From NCBI GenBank assembly GCA_030068075.1, contig CM057835.1, positions 41,522,215-41,586,214 of the forward strand: 64,000 nt of DNA, in the 5' to 3' direction. Positions 22,841 through 36,094 of this stretch are shown in pieces. The position numbers were made by a program, and so were the translations under genes. Positions within the stretch are counted from its first letter, which is position 1; the number at the start of each line of letters is the position of its first letter. Origin of the DNA: Paguma larvata (Eukaryota; Chordata; Mammalia; Carnivora; Viverridae). The notes under the pieces were generated by a model. The model was not told where the DNA came from. It did no database searches and was given only the letters and a program-made list of their open reading frames with translations.

Positions 22841-25159
22841 CCACACTTCTCACATGGCATGTACCATATGCCATTGATTTCAGTATGCACATATTTTCAC
22901 CCGTTCCTCCATGGGAAGTAACTTAAAGTTCCTTAGAAGGGAAGTGGGTAAGGAGGTGTGAGCATAGAGCTTTCAAGGTGTCAAACTGAGTTCAATTATT
23001 CTATTGTTCTCTGACATCTAAAAAGGCACGATTACTCTGCAGAAAACCTCCCAGAAACTCCTCATAGCTACTGATCATTTATAGAGTTCCCTCTATCTGT
23101 TGTAATTTTCTAACCTACTGATTGGAATCCAAGTGGAAGTTGGGTTGATATAGAGATAACTCATATTCAGCTGTTTTGCACCGTGATAACTATACTGATT
23201 GGGAAAATGTTTTTTGTTTTTGTTTTTTTTGTTTTTGTTTTTTAATTTTCTATTTTGAGCCCCCTATTTGGACCTGTCACTCAGAAACATCTCTACTATT
23301 CAATAAGTAAAGAAATATTGGCTGGCACAGAAAAGATTTTTATAACCACCACTCCAAGATACCACATGTATCAGGCATAGGGTATAATAATACACTTCTT
23401 CATGGATCACCACTGTAGCCCTTATTTCGTTCTGATTAGTCAGTGACTGTGCCTTAACAATTATTAAATATTTTTCATTATGTACATAGAGGAAACACTC
23501 AGGGCTGGAAGCAATCTGTGCTTGTTATTGTAGGCTTCTGATTCCAGCCAAGCTGCAACATTACCTCCAAATTACTGACTCTCTGATTAATGTTAGGATA
23601 TTGTTTTCTTGCCCAAAGTGTCATGGGGCTATCGGTGATCTTCCTAGAGTAATTAAGAATTAGAAAATGTCACAATGAGAAGTGCTACTTTCCCAGTCAA
23701 AGCTACAACATCTGTGCTCAGTCATCTTTGACCCTAGAACTGTGTTTGTTCACAATGTGACTTAACCCCCTTGATTATCCCCAGGATTTGTGGAGATATA
23801 CAGGTTTCTGTTTGACTATGAAAAAAAAAATAGTTTCACTGTTGCTTTTTCCTTGTGTTTGGATTTGGTGTAGTTAGCCAACAACACATGCTAATTCTCC
23901 ATCTCATTCAGAACTAACTGCAATGGATCTCATGGCATTAAATTCTCCCCTGCCTCCATATAATTTTTAAGCAATTATATTCTATTTATCCCTAATTCTC
24001 CATTAAAAAAGGGGCTATATTGTATTTATTGTAACCAGCCATTTTCCATACTTCAATATGTCACTTTATAAGTAAATAGATAATTTATGTTTTAAAAATG
24101 ACTCAAAATAAAATGCTTTCATTAATCTCCATCCCTAATTTATTCTGCTTGTTTTTGTACTTTGCACATTGAATGATTTTTTCCCCTACACATCATTTTT
24201 GTTATAATAAAAACCGCCAAGTTTATAGATGCTTTAAATGAACATAAGAGTAAAACAGCTTTACTATCCATATAAATAACTCCAATAAATTTTAAAACTT
24301 TTGCTATGATTTTTATACTGAGTTAGGTTAAGAATAAAATTACTGTTAATAATCCAAGAGAAGTATTAGGTCAGTTTTTACATACTTGTTCCAGATGGCA
24401 ATGATGTTTTCCAGTAAAAATAAGGAGATGAGGGAAAAAAAATATTGCAAATTTGCAATCAAATCTAAATTACCACACTTAATGTTTTCTAAATAGTTTA
24501 AGCAGTGTACTATATGAAGAAGGAAATGCTTATACCAGTAACTCATCCATCACTATTCTATCACCCTTGGATCACAGTTGAGAACAGATATTTGCCCTTA
24601 GGATAGATGTGACCAGTAATGAGTGTGTTAGGACTCATTTACATTTGACTGTTGTTGGCTACTGTTAGCTCCACTTTCATTGCCTATAAATGGGCCTTTA
24701 ATGATGCACTTTTAGGTCTCAATGTATGATCAATACAAGCAGGACAAAAAGCCTTAGATGTCTTAACTCATGATAACAGCATTAGTATTTTTATAAAGTC
24801 TAATCTAATTTTAGTGATTATGGCTTTTGGTGATTGACTTAATTGAGTTTATACTCATCAGAACAAGAACTCAGAAAAAAGTGCTATTCTATCTTATCTC
24901 TAAAATAAAAATAATCACAAATATTTTTAAAAATTCCTCAAGACTATAATTGAATTCAATTTTAATTGCCCATAATCATCATTACTAAAGAAGGATAAAT
25001 ACCTTAAAATCAAGGACCAGTGGAAACATCATTTTAATCCTTGGTAATTTCACTTACAAATATAGCTTCTAATTTCACAGGTATTTTGGTGATTCATAAA
25101 TGCTATTAGCAGCCCAGATCATTCTGCCAAACTCCCAAGTTTTAAATCTCACTTCAAAC
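22841..25159. other. Unassigned DNA
   Basis: No gene was recognised. A (TTTTTG)n-like run lies at 23208-23242. The stretch 23470-23760 is somewhat more balanced in composition and repeat-poor. Confidence 0.4.
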
Positions 25160-25440
25160 TGAATGTATCCATGTAGATTTCCACTAACAGCTCAAAACTG
25201 ACATTTCCAAAACCAAAATGACCTTTCCCTTCTCTAAACAAATTTCTACCACAATAGTATCACCATTGATAGCCCCTATTCACCCATTTACATAAGTTAT
25301 AATTCTGAATGTCATTCTTGAACTTTAATTTCCCCTTTCATTCAATTAGCTGCACAATTCTATTGATTTTATCATCTGGAAATGTCTCAAATGTGCTCTC
25401 TCTTCATCCCTTCTGCTACAATCTTAGATTAGTCTCTTAC
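25160..25440 (+). mobile_element. L2 LINE fragment (ORF2 side)
   Basis: Ordered blocks match sense L2: 'AACAGCTCAAAACTGACATTTCCAAAACC' near 25188, 'CACCATTGATAGCCCCTATTCACCC' near 25261, 'AATGTCATTCTTGAACTTTAATTTCCCC' near 25308, 'TTTATCATCTGGAAATGTCTC' near 25368. It is strongly diverged and has no intact frame. The 109-codon frame that follows (25445-25774) has no recognisable domain. Confidence 0.55.
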
Positions 25441-28400
25441 TGTTTTGGACTTCCATAATAAAAATTCCATTGCTTGTACCCCTTTATCTCGTTCGCATTC
25501 TCCAAACACCACCACAACAACCCATTTACAATTCAGACACCCTCCTTCGTGTATCCTCATGGCCTGTATTGATGTGTCCTCCCCTAGTTGCACAAAAGTT
25601 TTGGAAGTTGTTGACTGGTACTCATTAAACAGCCAAGACATATATGTAAGCAAATATATGTGTGAACGCTCAGTATCACATCCTTTTGGATGGTCACAGT
25701 ACGTACCAGTTTATTACATGTTTGAGAAGTCCTGCAAGAGGGATGCCTGTTTAAATTTGTTTTCTCCAGCCTGAGAATTTGCTAAATATCTATGATTAAA
25801 GAGGTCCCTTTTATTTAAATAACATGTAAGTAATCAGGGAACACTGTGCGCAAATGAAGAAATGCATGAACAAAATACGGAGTCATGACAATGCATGATA
25901 TGTCTGAGCAGGTCCCAATGTGTAAAGCATAGAATCTGTAAAGAATGCAGTAGGAGGCTGGATATTCTGGTTAGATTAGCTTTCAGGTGTTCTGAATGCT
26001 GTTCTTAGGAGATGATCATCTTTGTTACATTTGTGGAGTAGATAGAATATGAAAGTAAGTTCAGAATAATACCTGGCTTTTCTTTCGAATTGTAAAAATA
26101 ATTCACATAAAAGATTTTTGAAGGCATTATGTATGCAAGTACATTGTATGTAATATTTTATATAACATATGAATATATAATTTATATCATAATTGTATAT
26201 TTATCCAGCTGTTAAAAGAGAGAGAGAAAGAAAAAAATGAGTAAAATCAGGACAGTGTATCATCAAAGGGAACACTAACACTTCTGCAAAAAATGCGCCT
26301 TAATTAAAATATTTGCTCTCCTAAGAGGGGTCAACTTGAAGGAGGCCTGAAAAAAGAAATTCTCATTATCAAAAATGACATCCAGAGACTTCAGAGAAAT
26401 TGAGTTTGAACAGAGAGTGCAAGGAGAAGGGTCCTGAAGAGTTGAACATCTAAGAACTAAAACAGAATTTGCACATTTTGAAAATCAGATTACCACCGCG
26501 CCAACCCCCGCCCCCTAAAAAAAGAGAGCGAGAGAAAAGAAAAGTGCTTACTCTGCCGAAATATTGAGTGGCTTAACCACAGACAAGTAAGGAATAAAAG
26601 ACAAGTGCTAGTTTCCAGCCAAGGATTTAGGACTTAAGCTTGAATTTAGACTTCACTGATCTTTTGTATCTAATTTGCACCCACACTAGGGGAAACAGAT
26701 GTGAGTTATTTGGAGTATTCTTTATAGAGGTAACACGAAAGTTGTCCAAAGAAGCAGGGTAAAGAAATAAGAATTAAAGTCATCAGCCAAAACTGTTTAC
26801 AATGGAGCCAGAAAGCAGTCAAGGGCAGGTGACAACTCCAGGTAGCTGTCAGTAGCTCTGCCAGAAGTTTTTGTTGTCATTGTCGGCTCCACCCCCAATC
26901 AGGTATCACTGGAAGATAATGGAGTCAAGAAAGCCAAAGATGTTACAGCAAAGAAACTGAAGGGAAATAGAATAATAAAGGGACTTAGTTACTCTTTGCC
27001 AAATTTCACAGGGTGAAATCAAGAACTTAAATGGTGATCTGAATAGTTCAAGCAAATAAAAATAATTTCCAACTATTCTATTGGATTTTATAAGAAAGAT
27101 TTAGAAAGAAATCAAAGACCATTTCCACTTTGTCTTTTTAGACAGTTTGCAGTAGAAACATTCACATTCAGTATTTTCAAATAAGTTTAAGAAAAAATTA
27201 GTATTTGTATACTATACTGAAAGTTATAAATTATATTTTCTCTTTAAACCTAATTCTTCTTTAAGAATCACAGTTTTTCTATGTAAAATTATGGCCACAA
27301 ATATAATTTATATTTTGTATATATAAATGACTTTGACCAACTATTTTGTTCTCAAGCAACCATAGTTAATTATTTTTGGCTGTCTTCAGTTCTATCTGCT
27401 AGAAAAAAAAAACCTTTAAAACATTAACAACTACATTAACCTACTACACATTATGGGTAAACCAATTTAGGGGCATTTTAGGGGAATATCAGAAGAAATT
27501 CTAATTGTGGAAGATGTTAATTGCTCTAATTGGTAACCCAGGGATATCATGTTGTGATGTCTTTTAAGAAAGATTTAATCCTGTTTCAACACTCCTGATC
27601 CCTTCCAGGCTTCAGCCAAATGGTTCCAGGGCAAAATGGAACCCATTATCAATGAAGAAGCAGCAAATTAAAAGGGAAACAATTAATAGTCATTAAAACA
27701 TTTGAAGTGGAATATATAGAGAGGTATTTATCTCCAAAACCATAATACAGAATTTAACATTTTATGTAGGAAAATTCAAAATATTCTTTCCTACTAGACT
27801 CATAAAAATTGAAAATGTGAGCACACACATGATGACATTTACATAGGAGGGAGAGACCTGAGAACCGCAAAGCTAAACAGTATGTTTTTTCATTAAAAAT
27901 GAATTGAACGGATGTTATTGGAGGGTCTTGGTGGGAAGATTTATGTTTACTATTGCATCTTTCCACGATGGAATCTGTGTTAGCCTTTGTTCCTTGTTCT
28001 CTAATTTTCTTTCATTGCCCACATAATTTTGTTGCATAGATTTTATACTGTGTATGCCTTCAGTACCTTGCCCTTCAGACACCATTTCGATTTGTGTTCT
28101 GCTTGACTGGATCTGCATCATCAGATGCCTCCTTGTCAGATAGTCAGTGAAGATGCTGGTTTTATTGCCCGTAACAAATAAAAGTTATCTCCACTCTTTA
28201 AAGCTTATCTGTGACTCTGAGACACTACAAGTTCAACAGCACTCAATGACAGTAGGCTATAGCATCAAGAAGTAGATGAGACAATGAGATTGTAACCATT
28301 TGTTTAAAGGATTTAGAACCTCTTTATAGCCATAGCAAGCCACTATGAATGCTTTATTGTCTTCCTTGAGAAGGACAGATAAGTCAAAAGATAATCTTAA

Positions 28401-28934
28401 GGTGTGTTTATGAGTAGATAAGACTGGGAAATCATTAGACAAAGGTTTCTGGGTGTTAAAAACTCAGAGAATGAATATAAAATCAAGGATTATTGGAAAA
28501 TAGTTCATTAAAACCAAATGAAATTATTTACGTTAACTTATAAGCTTTTATCATTTAAAGCTGTTGTCTTTAGAATATTTCAGAAACTGTCTGTAAAATA
28601 ATTTATACACTGTAAGTAGTATGTTTGCCAAATATAATTCTGTAAATGATGATGCATGTTACTGCTGTATTCTTATATGATGTGGCATAGTATGGAGAAA
28701 ATGTAACTTTGAAAACATGATATGGGAAATTCATTTCACAAAGCATAGAAGATAAATGAATGTGATGGTGATACTGAGGCCTGGATCTAAATCATTAGCC
28801 ACAGTTCTCAAAAGTTTAAAATATGTAGAAAATTACAGGCCAAAGTTTCATATAGAAAAAAATTCATTGCCTTCCCTCTGAGTTAGATAGAAAGTTTTAG
28901 CCTTATGATTATTGCAAATATGTCTTTCCTTATT
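25441..28934. other. Unassigned 3.5-kb interval
   Basis: No supported gene. A locally C-rich, CpG-containing patch (ACCGCGCCAACCCCCGCCCC, 26495-26514) is followed by AAAAAAAGAGAGCGAGAG; it may be a remnant A-rich repeat edge. TATA-rich runs occur at 26150-26200 and 27300-27330. Confidence 0.35.
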
Positions 28935-29135
28935 ATATGCCAAGGTTTTCAGATTAGCGGTTTACACTGACCATCTGATTTAATCCTTGTCATAATTTAT
29001 TGGTTGGGAACATTTACTAATGATGGTAATCCATGTTTTGTAGATTAGGTGATTCAAGTTCAAGTAGTTTGCCTAAAATTATATTTTTTTTATGACTGGT
29101 GGATCAGGATTTGATTACAAACTGCTTTGAAAACT
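28935..29135 (-). mobile_element. MIR SINE fragment
   Basis: It reads in reverse MIR order: 'GATTTAATCCTTGTCATAA' (about 28977), 'TTTTGTAGATTAGGTGATTCAAG' (about 29036), 'AAGTAGTTTGCCTAAAATTA' (about 29061), 'GGATCAGGATTTGATTAC' (about 29101). These are the ancient mammalian-wide MIR core and tail, diverged. Confidence 0.75.
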
Positions 29136-29538
29136 GAAGAAAACTTGTGTAGTAATACATTTGATCATATGAAGTAGACATAGCGAACTTATATTGCTTC
29201 AGCAGAAATGAATTTACAGGAGACTCAAGCACATTTTTAAAAAAATTATACTTTGCTAAGATGGGAAAACCAAAATAAATAAAATTCTATAATAACTCAT
29301 GATATTATTAAAATAGTATAAACTATAAAAGCCACAGAGATATTATAGACTCTCTGTATAGAATAGTTTACTTCAAATTTTAAAAATTCAATATATTTTA
29401 CTTAAAGGGTTAATGAAAGAAAATAATGTATTTAGTAAATCTTTATGACCTGCATAACCACACATCTTTCTCCACTACAATGGCAGAATTACAATGCACT
29501 AAGACAAACATAGTGTGTCATGGCCAAACAAACATGTG

Positions 29539-29540
<2 letters not shown>

Positions 29541-29577
<37 letters not shown>
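29541..29577. repeat. (TG)18 microsatellite with CA-rich flank
   Basis: An uninterrupted TG run is followed directly by ATCACACACATATACATG. The frames at 29426-29620 and 29515-29826 that cross it are artefacts. Confidence 0.97.
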
Positions 29578-29579
<2 letters not shown>

Positions 29580-29808
29580 CACACACATATACATGCATAT
29601 ATACCTACACACATACATAACCAAAAGCCTCTGTTTATTATGCACACAGAGGAACCCAAAACAAATAAGAAATAATTACTCCTATCAAAAAAGAATCTCA
29701 GAATCTCAAATTAAGAATTTTTATTATAAAATTCTATGGAGTGTTAAATGTTTATTCTTAGACATAGTTCATATATCTGCTATACATATAATATATGGTA
29801 GAATCATA

Positions 29809-29846
29809 TATATATATATGATATGATATATATATATATATATATT
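29809..29846. repeat. (TA)n repeat with GATATGATATG interruption
   Basis: TATATATATATATGATATGATATATATATATATATATA-like sequence. It is self-complementary and able to form cruciforms. Confidence 0.9.
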
Positions 29847-32505
29847 CAAAAACTCAAATAAATAACTTTCATCATCAGAAATCGTATAATTAATTTCTGG
29901 CAATATTTCTTCATTATATGCCTCAAGTGTACATATTATTTCCTTATCCTGTGCCTCTAAGAACCTTTCAACACAAACCTCCACTATTTATTAATTAATG
30001 AGAATTGATAAATAAGATTTAACTCAGCCATCAGCTCAGGCTTAGATCTATTAATTTAGAAAGCTGGTATTAACTTTCCTAGATTAATGCAAACACTTGT
30101 GTTCTTAAATAGTGCAAATATATTTAAGAAGACATGTATCAAACTTACGGTTTTATTGAGCTATTGTTTAAAGATTAGTCAGTAAAAGCACACTATTAAC
30201 TTTTCAGCTTTGGGTTTTCTGATCATGCATGTAGTACATGTGACTCCATATCATAAATCTGTTTGAAGCATGTATTAATTCCTAGAGTAGATCTTTTCCT
30301 CACACAAAGCCTATACCTAGATAGACAAGAATAGTTGAAGTGTCTTTCCTGGTGGTTAACTTTCCCTTCTAGGTAATTCAGTCATGGAAGTTTCAAACCT
30401 TTGAGGGTTCCAGCATTACATGGCAAATTCATTTCTCACTGTCTATTTTGGGAAGGTACAAGCCTTGCTCTCTATCCCTTCTGTAGTCAATGTAACTAAG
30501 AACATAGGTCATGTAGCTGTTTAAACACTACCATAAAAAGCAGAGCATCACCTCCAAAATAATTTTACTACACTCCTGATTTCCATCTCCATGTTACTAT
30601 TTGATTTCCTGGGGATTTCCATGTGTGTATCTGTGTGTGCAAGTATGTGTGTAGACAAGAGGGATAGAGAGAAACAGAGAGAGAGAGATGTGTTTTGAAG
30701 AATATATGTTACATAGTCTCCAGCACTTCTGATAGCTATTAAGGCAGGAAGATTTTTCAGAATATTTTGCTTGCCATTATCTCACATCTCCAATTCCAAT
30801 ATAGAGCCAGGTCTTATATGAGTGTTTGGAGCCTCCTGCCCTGTGCATTGAAGACACATGAACACATACTCAAGAGCTTTATTTAACGTCTGTTTGTAAG
30901 GGTCAATGTCTTTCCCACAACTTCCTAAGAAGTCTATAAAGCCCTTCTCTCAGATTGGCCCTCAATAACCTCACACTCGCTGCCAGCTGTCATACCTGAA
31001 AACCAGTAGATCCATGCCATCCTTCTCAGTGCTTTGTGTTTCTGGTCCATTTTACAATACCAGAAGTTATTTACATTTTTCTTTCTATTTCATGATGAGC
31101 TGTGCCTCTTTGATTTTTCTCATATTTTATATACCATTTCTAAGTGTTTGAGGCCAAGAATGGTATCAAAGTATGAATCACCTATTATATCTTCACTGGA
31201 TATCAGATATACATTTTAAAAAGAACATTCTTGAAGCAAGAGAGAGCAGTAGATGGTTTGGCCCCGATTTGGATATGATTTTAAATTACTATTGAGTGTT
31301 ATCAGAGAGCTGGAGTGGCCAAACCCAGGATTCAAACCTCAGTGATATGTTTCCAGGACCTCTGCTGTGAATCTCAATATTATACTGATCTGTAGTGTAG
31401 AAGAAATAACCATGATATGGGACAGCTCATGGTATGTGAAAAATGAAAGGAAAAGCATAACATGGAAGATTGAATTAAAGAGAAAGCATAAAAGTAGATA
31501 ACAACAAATAAGAAAAATATCTCTTTACACAAAGAATCTCTAGCCTGCTCTAGCAGGCAGAATCTAGGATCTTAGGTTGAGCCACAACTTGGCGGGGGAT
31601 ACCTTTTGTGAAATCTGTTCATCTGTCTGTGTGAGATCTGTCTTTGACAGAAATCAAAGACATCTGTGTTTGTCCTTTCTTTACTTGAAGAGGAGTGGTA
31701 CTGAACTTATTCTTAAATTCTTTGTTTCCTCTGATTCTTTGCTTTAAGAAGTAGATTTTTAAAATATGTCTTCATGCCAAAAAGAAAATAGTTCCCTAAA
31801 GCTTAGCTCATGAAGATTCTGAAGTCAATTCCAATGGCCTGTTTCCTTAAAACATAGAGACGAGCTAGCCAAAATAAACAACAATTTAGAGAAAGACCTC
31901 ACTATTCTCAACTATCTTCAAATGATTGACCTAAAAACAGGTTTTTCTTTTCAAAATGATTCCTGAAGTATTAAACATGGAGGCATAAGTTGCATTCATT
32001 TTCTCTGCTCCTTCCTACTCATTTAATAAACTATAACTAAGGTGAAAGAACAAATACTTCTCAGTAATTTATGCCAATAGGAAGGATATAAACTTCTGTG
32101 TAACATATGTACACTATATAAAAACAATTGTAATTCTGAGGTACATATGGAAAGTGATTTTATGTACTGTTTTTATATTTTGAACCTCAAATAAAAATAC
32201 ACTTTATTGATTAAAATGTCAAATTCTATTAAAATTTATTTCTTAAATACTTCTATGTACTGTGTAGTATCTTGGGGGGAGACAGGAATAATAAAGTAAA
32301 TTTAAAAATGTTAATATCAACAGGAAAATAAGATTTCTTCTATACTGGAGTAGTTTGGAAAGGCATTTAGAGTAATTGGTATTTGAGTTAAACACTCGAG
32401 CATAGGAGGATTTCAACCTGTGAAGAAAGTGGAGGAGATCATGTCACATGAGCACGAAGATGACAGCGGAAGTGGGAATCCATATTAGTTAGTTGGTAAC
32501 AGGGA

Positions 32506-32530
32506 CTCTACCAATTGAGCTAGCACACAG
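32506..32530 (-). other. tRNA-like A-box remnant
   Basis: The minus strand reads CTAGCTCAATTGGTAGAG, matching the tRNA A-box form TRGCNNARYNGG. No B box, anticodon stem or acceptor stem is visible downstream, so it is not a tRNA gene. It may be a relic of a tRNA-derived SINE head. Confidence 0.25.
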
Positions 32531-33429
32531 TTCACTTGGACCTCAGTAGTACACATCCAAGTAGAAAAGCAAAAGGGCCTGATTGTGTAGCAGATCATAT
32601 ATCAGGTAGGCAGGAATTTGTCAAAATATTTACATCAGGTGCTTATCATTTATATTCATATCTAAACGCTCTAATATCTCTCATTCGTGCCTATTGAAAA
32701 TAACCTTGTACTCAAACTCGTACTTGTTTTTTCTTTTTTTTTTTTTTTCCTCCAGTGTTTACATACGTATTCTGTATATCTGGACATTTATGTATCCCTT
32801 CTAGAAGATGAGGAGCATAATTATTTTCCATTTCTAATTCTATGTAAATAGATTGATTCTCCACTTTTCCCAGAAATGATAGAGGCTAAAATATCAGAAG
32901 GTAGATTTGGTATAAATATTATTCTCCCCCTGCACCTCCTGTGTTCTTGTCATTTCTCATCTTGATTACCACAAAACAAACTTCATATAAGCCAAGACCT
33001 AATTTAACTAAAATTAATAATTTTAATAAGATCACAGTTATTGTGAAACAACTATTTGAAAAGCAATGTCATTAATTTAGCTACTGCTATGAAGTATTCT
33101 TTCACACTAAAATCAAAATTTCAAATATTCCCAATTCTTTGTGCTTAATGAAGCATAAGGGGACTTTGCCATTTCCTTACAAAGATTAACCAATATCATA
33201 AAGCAGATTTATTTAGTAAAACTATGTGATACATTAAAGTTTTGTTAATGGCTGTGTATTTATCTCATGAAAGACAGTTGGAAAGGTAATTATAACATGC
33301 AAATTAGTTTCCATTGGGCTGCATATTAAAATTATATATTAATGTACAGTATCCGACGTTGCAGCCTGTGCTTGAGTCTTTTTCTCAGGTAGGCAGATCA
33401 CTGAGGATTTTGTCTTAAGTTTGTGTTTT

Positions 33430-34010
33430 TTCTTCTAATCATTCCTGTGTGGGAATGGGAAATCACCATTTTTGATTCTTAGAAATGGAATTGCTGGACT
33501 GTAGGGTATGTAGATCTTCAGTTCAGATAGATATAGAGTTACCTTTTCAAATTTCTTATACCATCGTATAAGCTCATCAGGGCATATGAGAGTTTCCATC
33601 ACCAACACTAAGTATTTTCAGTTCTTTTTCCAAATGTGCCAAAATAAAAGCACTAGCGTTTTAACTTGAATTAGTATGATTATCTGTATGATCATGTTTA
33701 TTAGACAATGGACATAAAAGGTTTTTTTTTCTTTCATTCATTATTTCCTGTTTACATTTTTTTCTTCATTCTTTAATGTTGTTCTTTTCCTTTAGTGAAT
33801 TGTAGGATTTGAATCTTAATCCTTTATCACTTATCATGACATATATTCTCTTCAGTTTTGATCTATTCTATTTTAATATCTTTATGATAGTAAGTTTTGA
33901 GTTTTTTAATATTCACCCTGTCAATTGTTTTCTTTATATTTTGTACATAACAAATCGTCTTAATACCATTAATTTGGTAGTCACTTTTCACTTCATTGTG
34001 TTCTTATGAG
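33430..34010 (-). mobile_element. Antisense old L1 (L1M) fragment
   Basis: 'GAAATGGAATTGCTGGACTGTAGGG' (33482), 'GAGAGTTTCCATCACCAACACTAAGTATTTTCAG' (about 33587) and 'TTAATCCTTTATCACTTATCATGACATAT' (about 33817) follow antisense L1 ORF2 order. No frame is preserved. Confidence 0.7.
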
Positions 34011-34424
34011 TTAGTCAGTCAGTCAATCCATGACTAACAGACTTTCTTAGTTATTATGTGTTCATAATCTATCTTGTTTCTGGGATATAATCCTAGTCTC
34101 TGTCTTTTTTGGGGAGGTGTAAAATATTTTTAGCTATTATTAAAACTTCATAATAAACAAAATTAAAAAAAAAACATAAAATTTTACACACACACACCTA
34201 AATTCAGTTGGACATAATTGAATTTATATTTTATGACTTGGGATAATTGACATCCCCTCTACTTTTTTTTTTCATTTATGAACATAATTTGCATATTTAT
34301 TTATTTGTACCTTATATTAATGAATTGACATAAAATTGTATAATATACTGAATATTGTATCTTTTCCTTAGATATATCTTTAGATGCTTTACATTTTTAT
34401 TACACTAGTGTAGTTTTTAATTTT
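34011..34424. other. Unassigned AT-rich DNA
   Basis: No gene or clear repeat; short (ACAC)n at 34184-34196. Confidence 0.4.
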
Positions 34425-35560
34425 TAAATGAATTTTAATTTTAGAATAGTTTTATATTAACGAAAGCATTGCAGAGATAGTATAGAAAGTTCTGATCAAC
34501 TCTACACCTGATTTTTCCTTTTTAAAAAGTTTTAATTTTAGAGAGAAAGAGAAAACAAGTGTGGGACAGGGGCAGAGACAGACAGCGAAAGAGAAAGAAT
34601 CTTAAGCAGGCTCTATGCTCAGTGGAGAGCCCCACATGGGACAGGATCTCATAACCCTGAGATCAAGATCAAGAGTTGGACATCGAGAGTTGGATGCTTA
34701 ACCCACTGAGACACCCAGGCACACCTGATTTTTTTTTTAAGTCAGTTTGTTAAATATATAAGAACTAAGCTTTTGGTCATATGGTAAGATTACGTTTATG
34801 CTTAAACTATCAAACTGTCTTGCAAATGGCTGAACTGTTTCACATTCCCACCATCAATGAATATGAGTTTTTGTTCCACATCACCTCTAGAAATTGGTAT
34901 TGTTAGTTTGTTTGGATTTCAGCTACTCTTATACGTATGCAGTGATATCTCATCATTGTTTTTAATCTGCATTTCCCTAAAAACATGTGACTAGACCATC
35001 TTTTCATACACTATTTGCCATCTGTTTATCTTCCTTGGAGAGTTGTCTATATAGGTCTTTCACTCATACATTTAATTGGGTAGATTTTGTTTTGACTCAT
35101 AACTGTTCTTTCCATGTTTTAGATACAAATATTTTACAGATGTGTGTTTTGCAAATATGTTCTCCAAGTTTGTGGCTTGTTATTGCTTTCTCTTAACAGT
35201 ATCTTTTACAAAGCAGAAGATTTTAATTTTAACGTATTAGATTCAATAATATGATAATTTAGTAAAGTTCAAACTATCAATTGCTTTCTTGGATAATGCA
35301 TTTTGTGTTGTATCTCAGAACACATCCAAACTGAAGGTCCCACATGTTTTTTCATACGTTCATTTCTAGAAGTTTTATATTTTTGCATTTTACATTTATA
35401 TCTCTTATCCAATTTTAACTTAATTTTTGTAGGAGTTATTAGCTGTATGTAGGTTTATTTGTTTATTTCACTTTTTTATTTCTCTTTCTTTTTTTCTTTC
35501 TTTCTATATGGATATCCAATTGTTCTTGCACCATTCATTGAAAATCCAACCTTTCTGTTT
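34425..35560 (-). mobile_element. Antisense old L1 (L1M), interrupted by a SINE
   Basis: 'TTTTAGAATAGTTTTATATTAACG' (34440) and 'CTTTTGGTCATATGGTAAGATTACG' (34770) support it. 'CTGAACTGTTTCACATTCCCACC' (34831) and 'GCAAATATGTTCTCCAAGTTTGTGGCTTG' (35151) follow antisense L1 3' order. 'CAATTGTTCTTGCACCATTCATTGAAAA' (35518) continues it up to the next insertion. The same element resumes at about 40285 after younger L1 insertions and a small deletion. Confidence 0.8.
34517..34721 (-). mobile_element. Carnivore SINE with target-site duplication
   Basis: The plus strand shows the reversed A-tail, GA-rich tract, 'CTTAAGCAGGCTCTATGCTCAG', 'ATCTCATAACCCTGAGATCAAGATC' and 'CCCACTGAGACACCCAGGC'. ACACCTGATTTTT is duplicated on both sides (from about 34504 and about 34722). 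A short internal repeat of the CGAGAGTTGGA phrase lies near the head (34663-34697). Confidence 0.93.
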
Positions 35561-35872
35561 ATTATTTTTTTAATTTAAATTCAAGTTAGTTAGCATATAC
35601 TGTAGTATTGATTTCAGGAGTAGAATTTATGTTCCATCACTTACATGTGACATGAGTGCTCATCGCAACAAGTGCCCTTTGAAATATCCATTACCCATTT
35701 AGGCCCCCACCTACCTCACTTCCAGCAACCCTCATTTTGTTCTCTGTATTTCAGAGTCTCTTATAATTTGTCTTCCTCTCTGTATTTATCTTATTTTTCC
35801 TTCCTTCCCTATGTTCATCTGTTTTGTTTCTTAAATTCTACATATGAGTGAAATCATGTATTTGTCTTAACT
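35561..35872 (-). mobile_element. Carnivore L1 3' end, antisense
   Basis: It starts with a T-rich run (reversed A-tail) and 'TTCAAGTTAGTTAGCATATACTG', then 'TTCCATCACTTACATGTGACATG', 'CCTCATTTTGTTCTCTGTATTTCAGAG' and 'AAATTCTACATATGAGTGAAATCATG'. The same 3' end appears again at 36095. It stops at about 35872, where the text flips to the sense strand. Confidence 0.85.
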
Positions 35873-36094
35873 AGAGTGTACTATATTAAGAGAAATAAGT
35901 CAGTCAGAGAAACAGCCTGCACATATTTTGTTGAAATTAGACATATTTTATTTTTTAGGTGCTACTTTTAAATGTATCGTGTTCTCTTTTGATGTGTTAA
36001 TTAACTTTATTGTAGTAATCATTTCACAATATGTACATGTATTAAGTTATATTGTACACCTTAAACTTACACAAAGTTATATGTCAATTATATC
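35873..36094 (+). mobile_element. Sense L1 3' UTR fragment
   Basis: 'AGAGAAATAAGTCAGTCAGAGAAA' (35889-35912) and later 'GTAATCATTTCACAATATGTACATG' and 'TTGTACACCTTAAACTTACACAAAG' are sense-strand L1 3' UTR blocks. They are joined with a block missing between them. Either this is an older sense L1 end with an internal deletion, or the first about 40 bp belong to a small 5' inversion of the preceding antisense L1. Confidence 0.6.

Larger units (their letters stand above)
29136..33429. other. Unassigned interval with microsatellites
   Basis: Apart from the GT and TA repeats listed separately and a T-run at 32729-32748, no repeat or gene was recognised in these 4.3 kb. Open frames are short and most cross microsatellites. 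Confidence 0.4.

Noticed and set aside
26495..26530. Possible CpG island or Sp1-type promoter patch
   Set aside because: Only about 20 bp long, with three CpGs and no surrounding GC-rich sequence.
29426..29826. Cys/Val-alternating frames
   Set aside because: They read through the (TG)n microsatellite at 29541-29577.
29809..29846. CRISPR-like or origin-like palindromic repeat
   Set aside because: It is a simple TA repeat; no spaced direct repeats and the host is a mammal.
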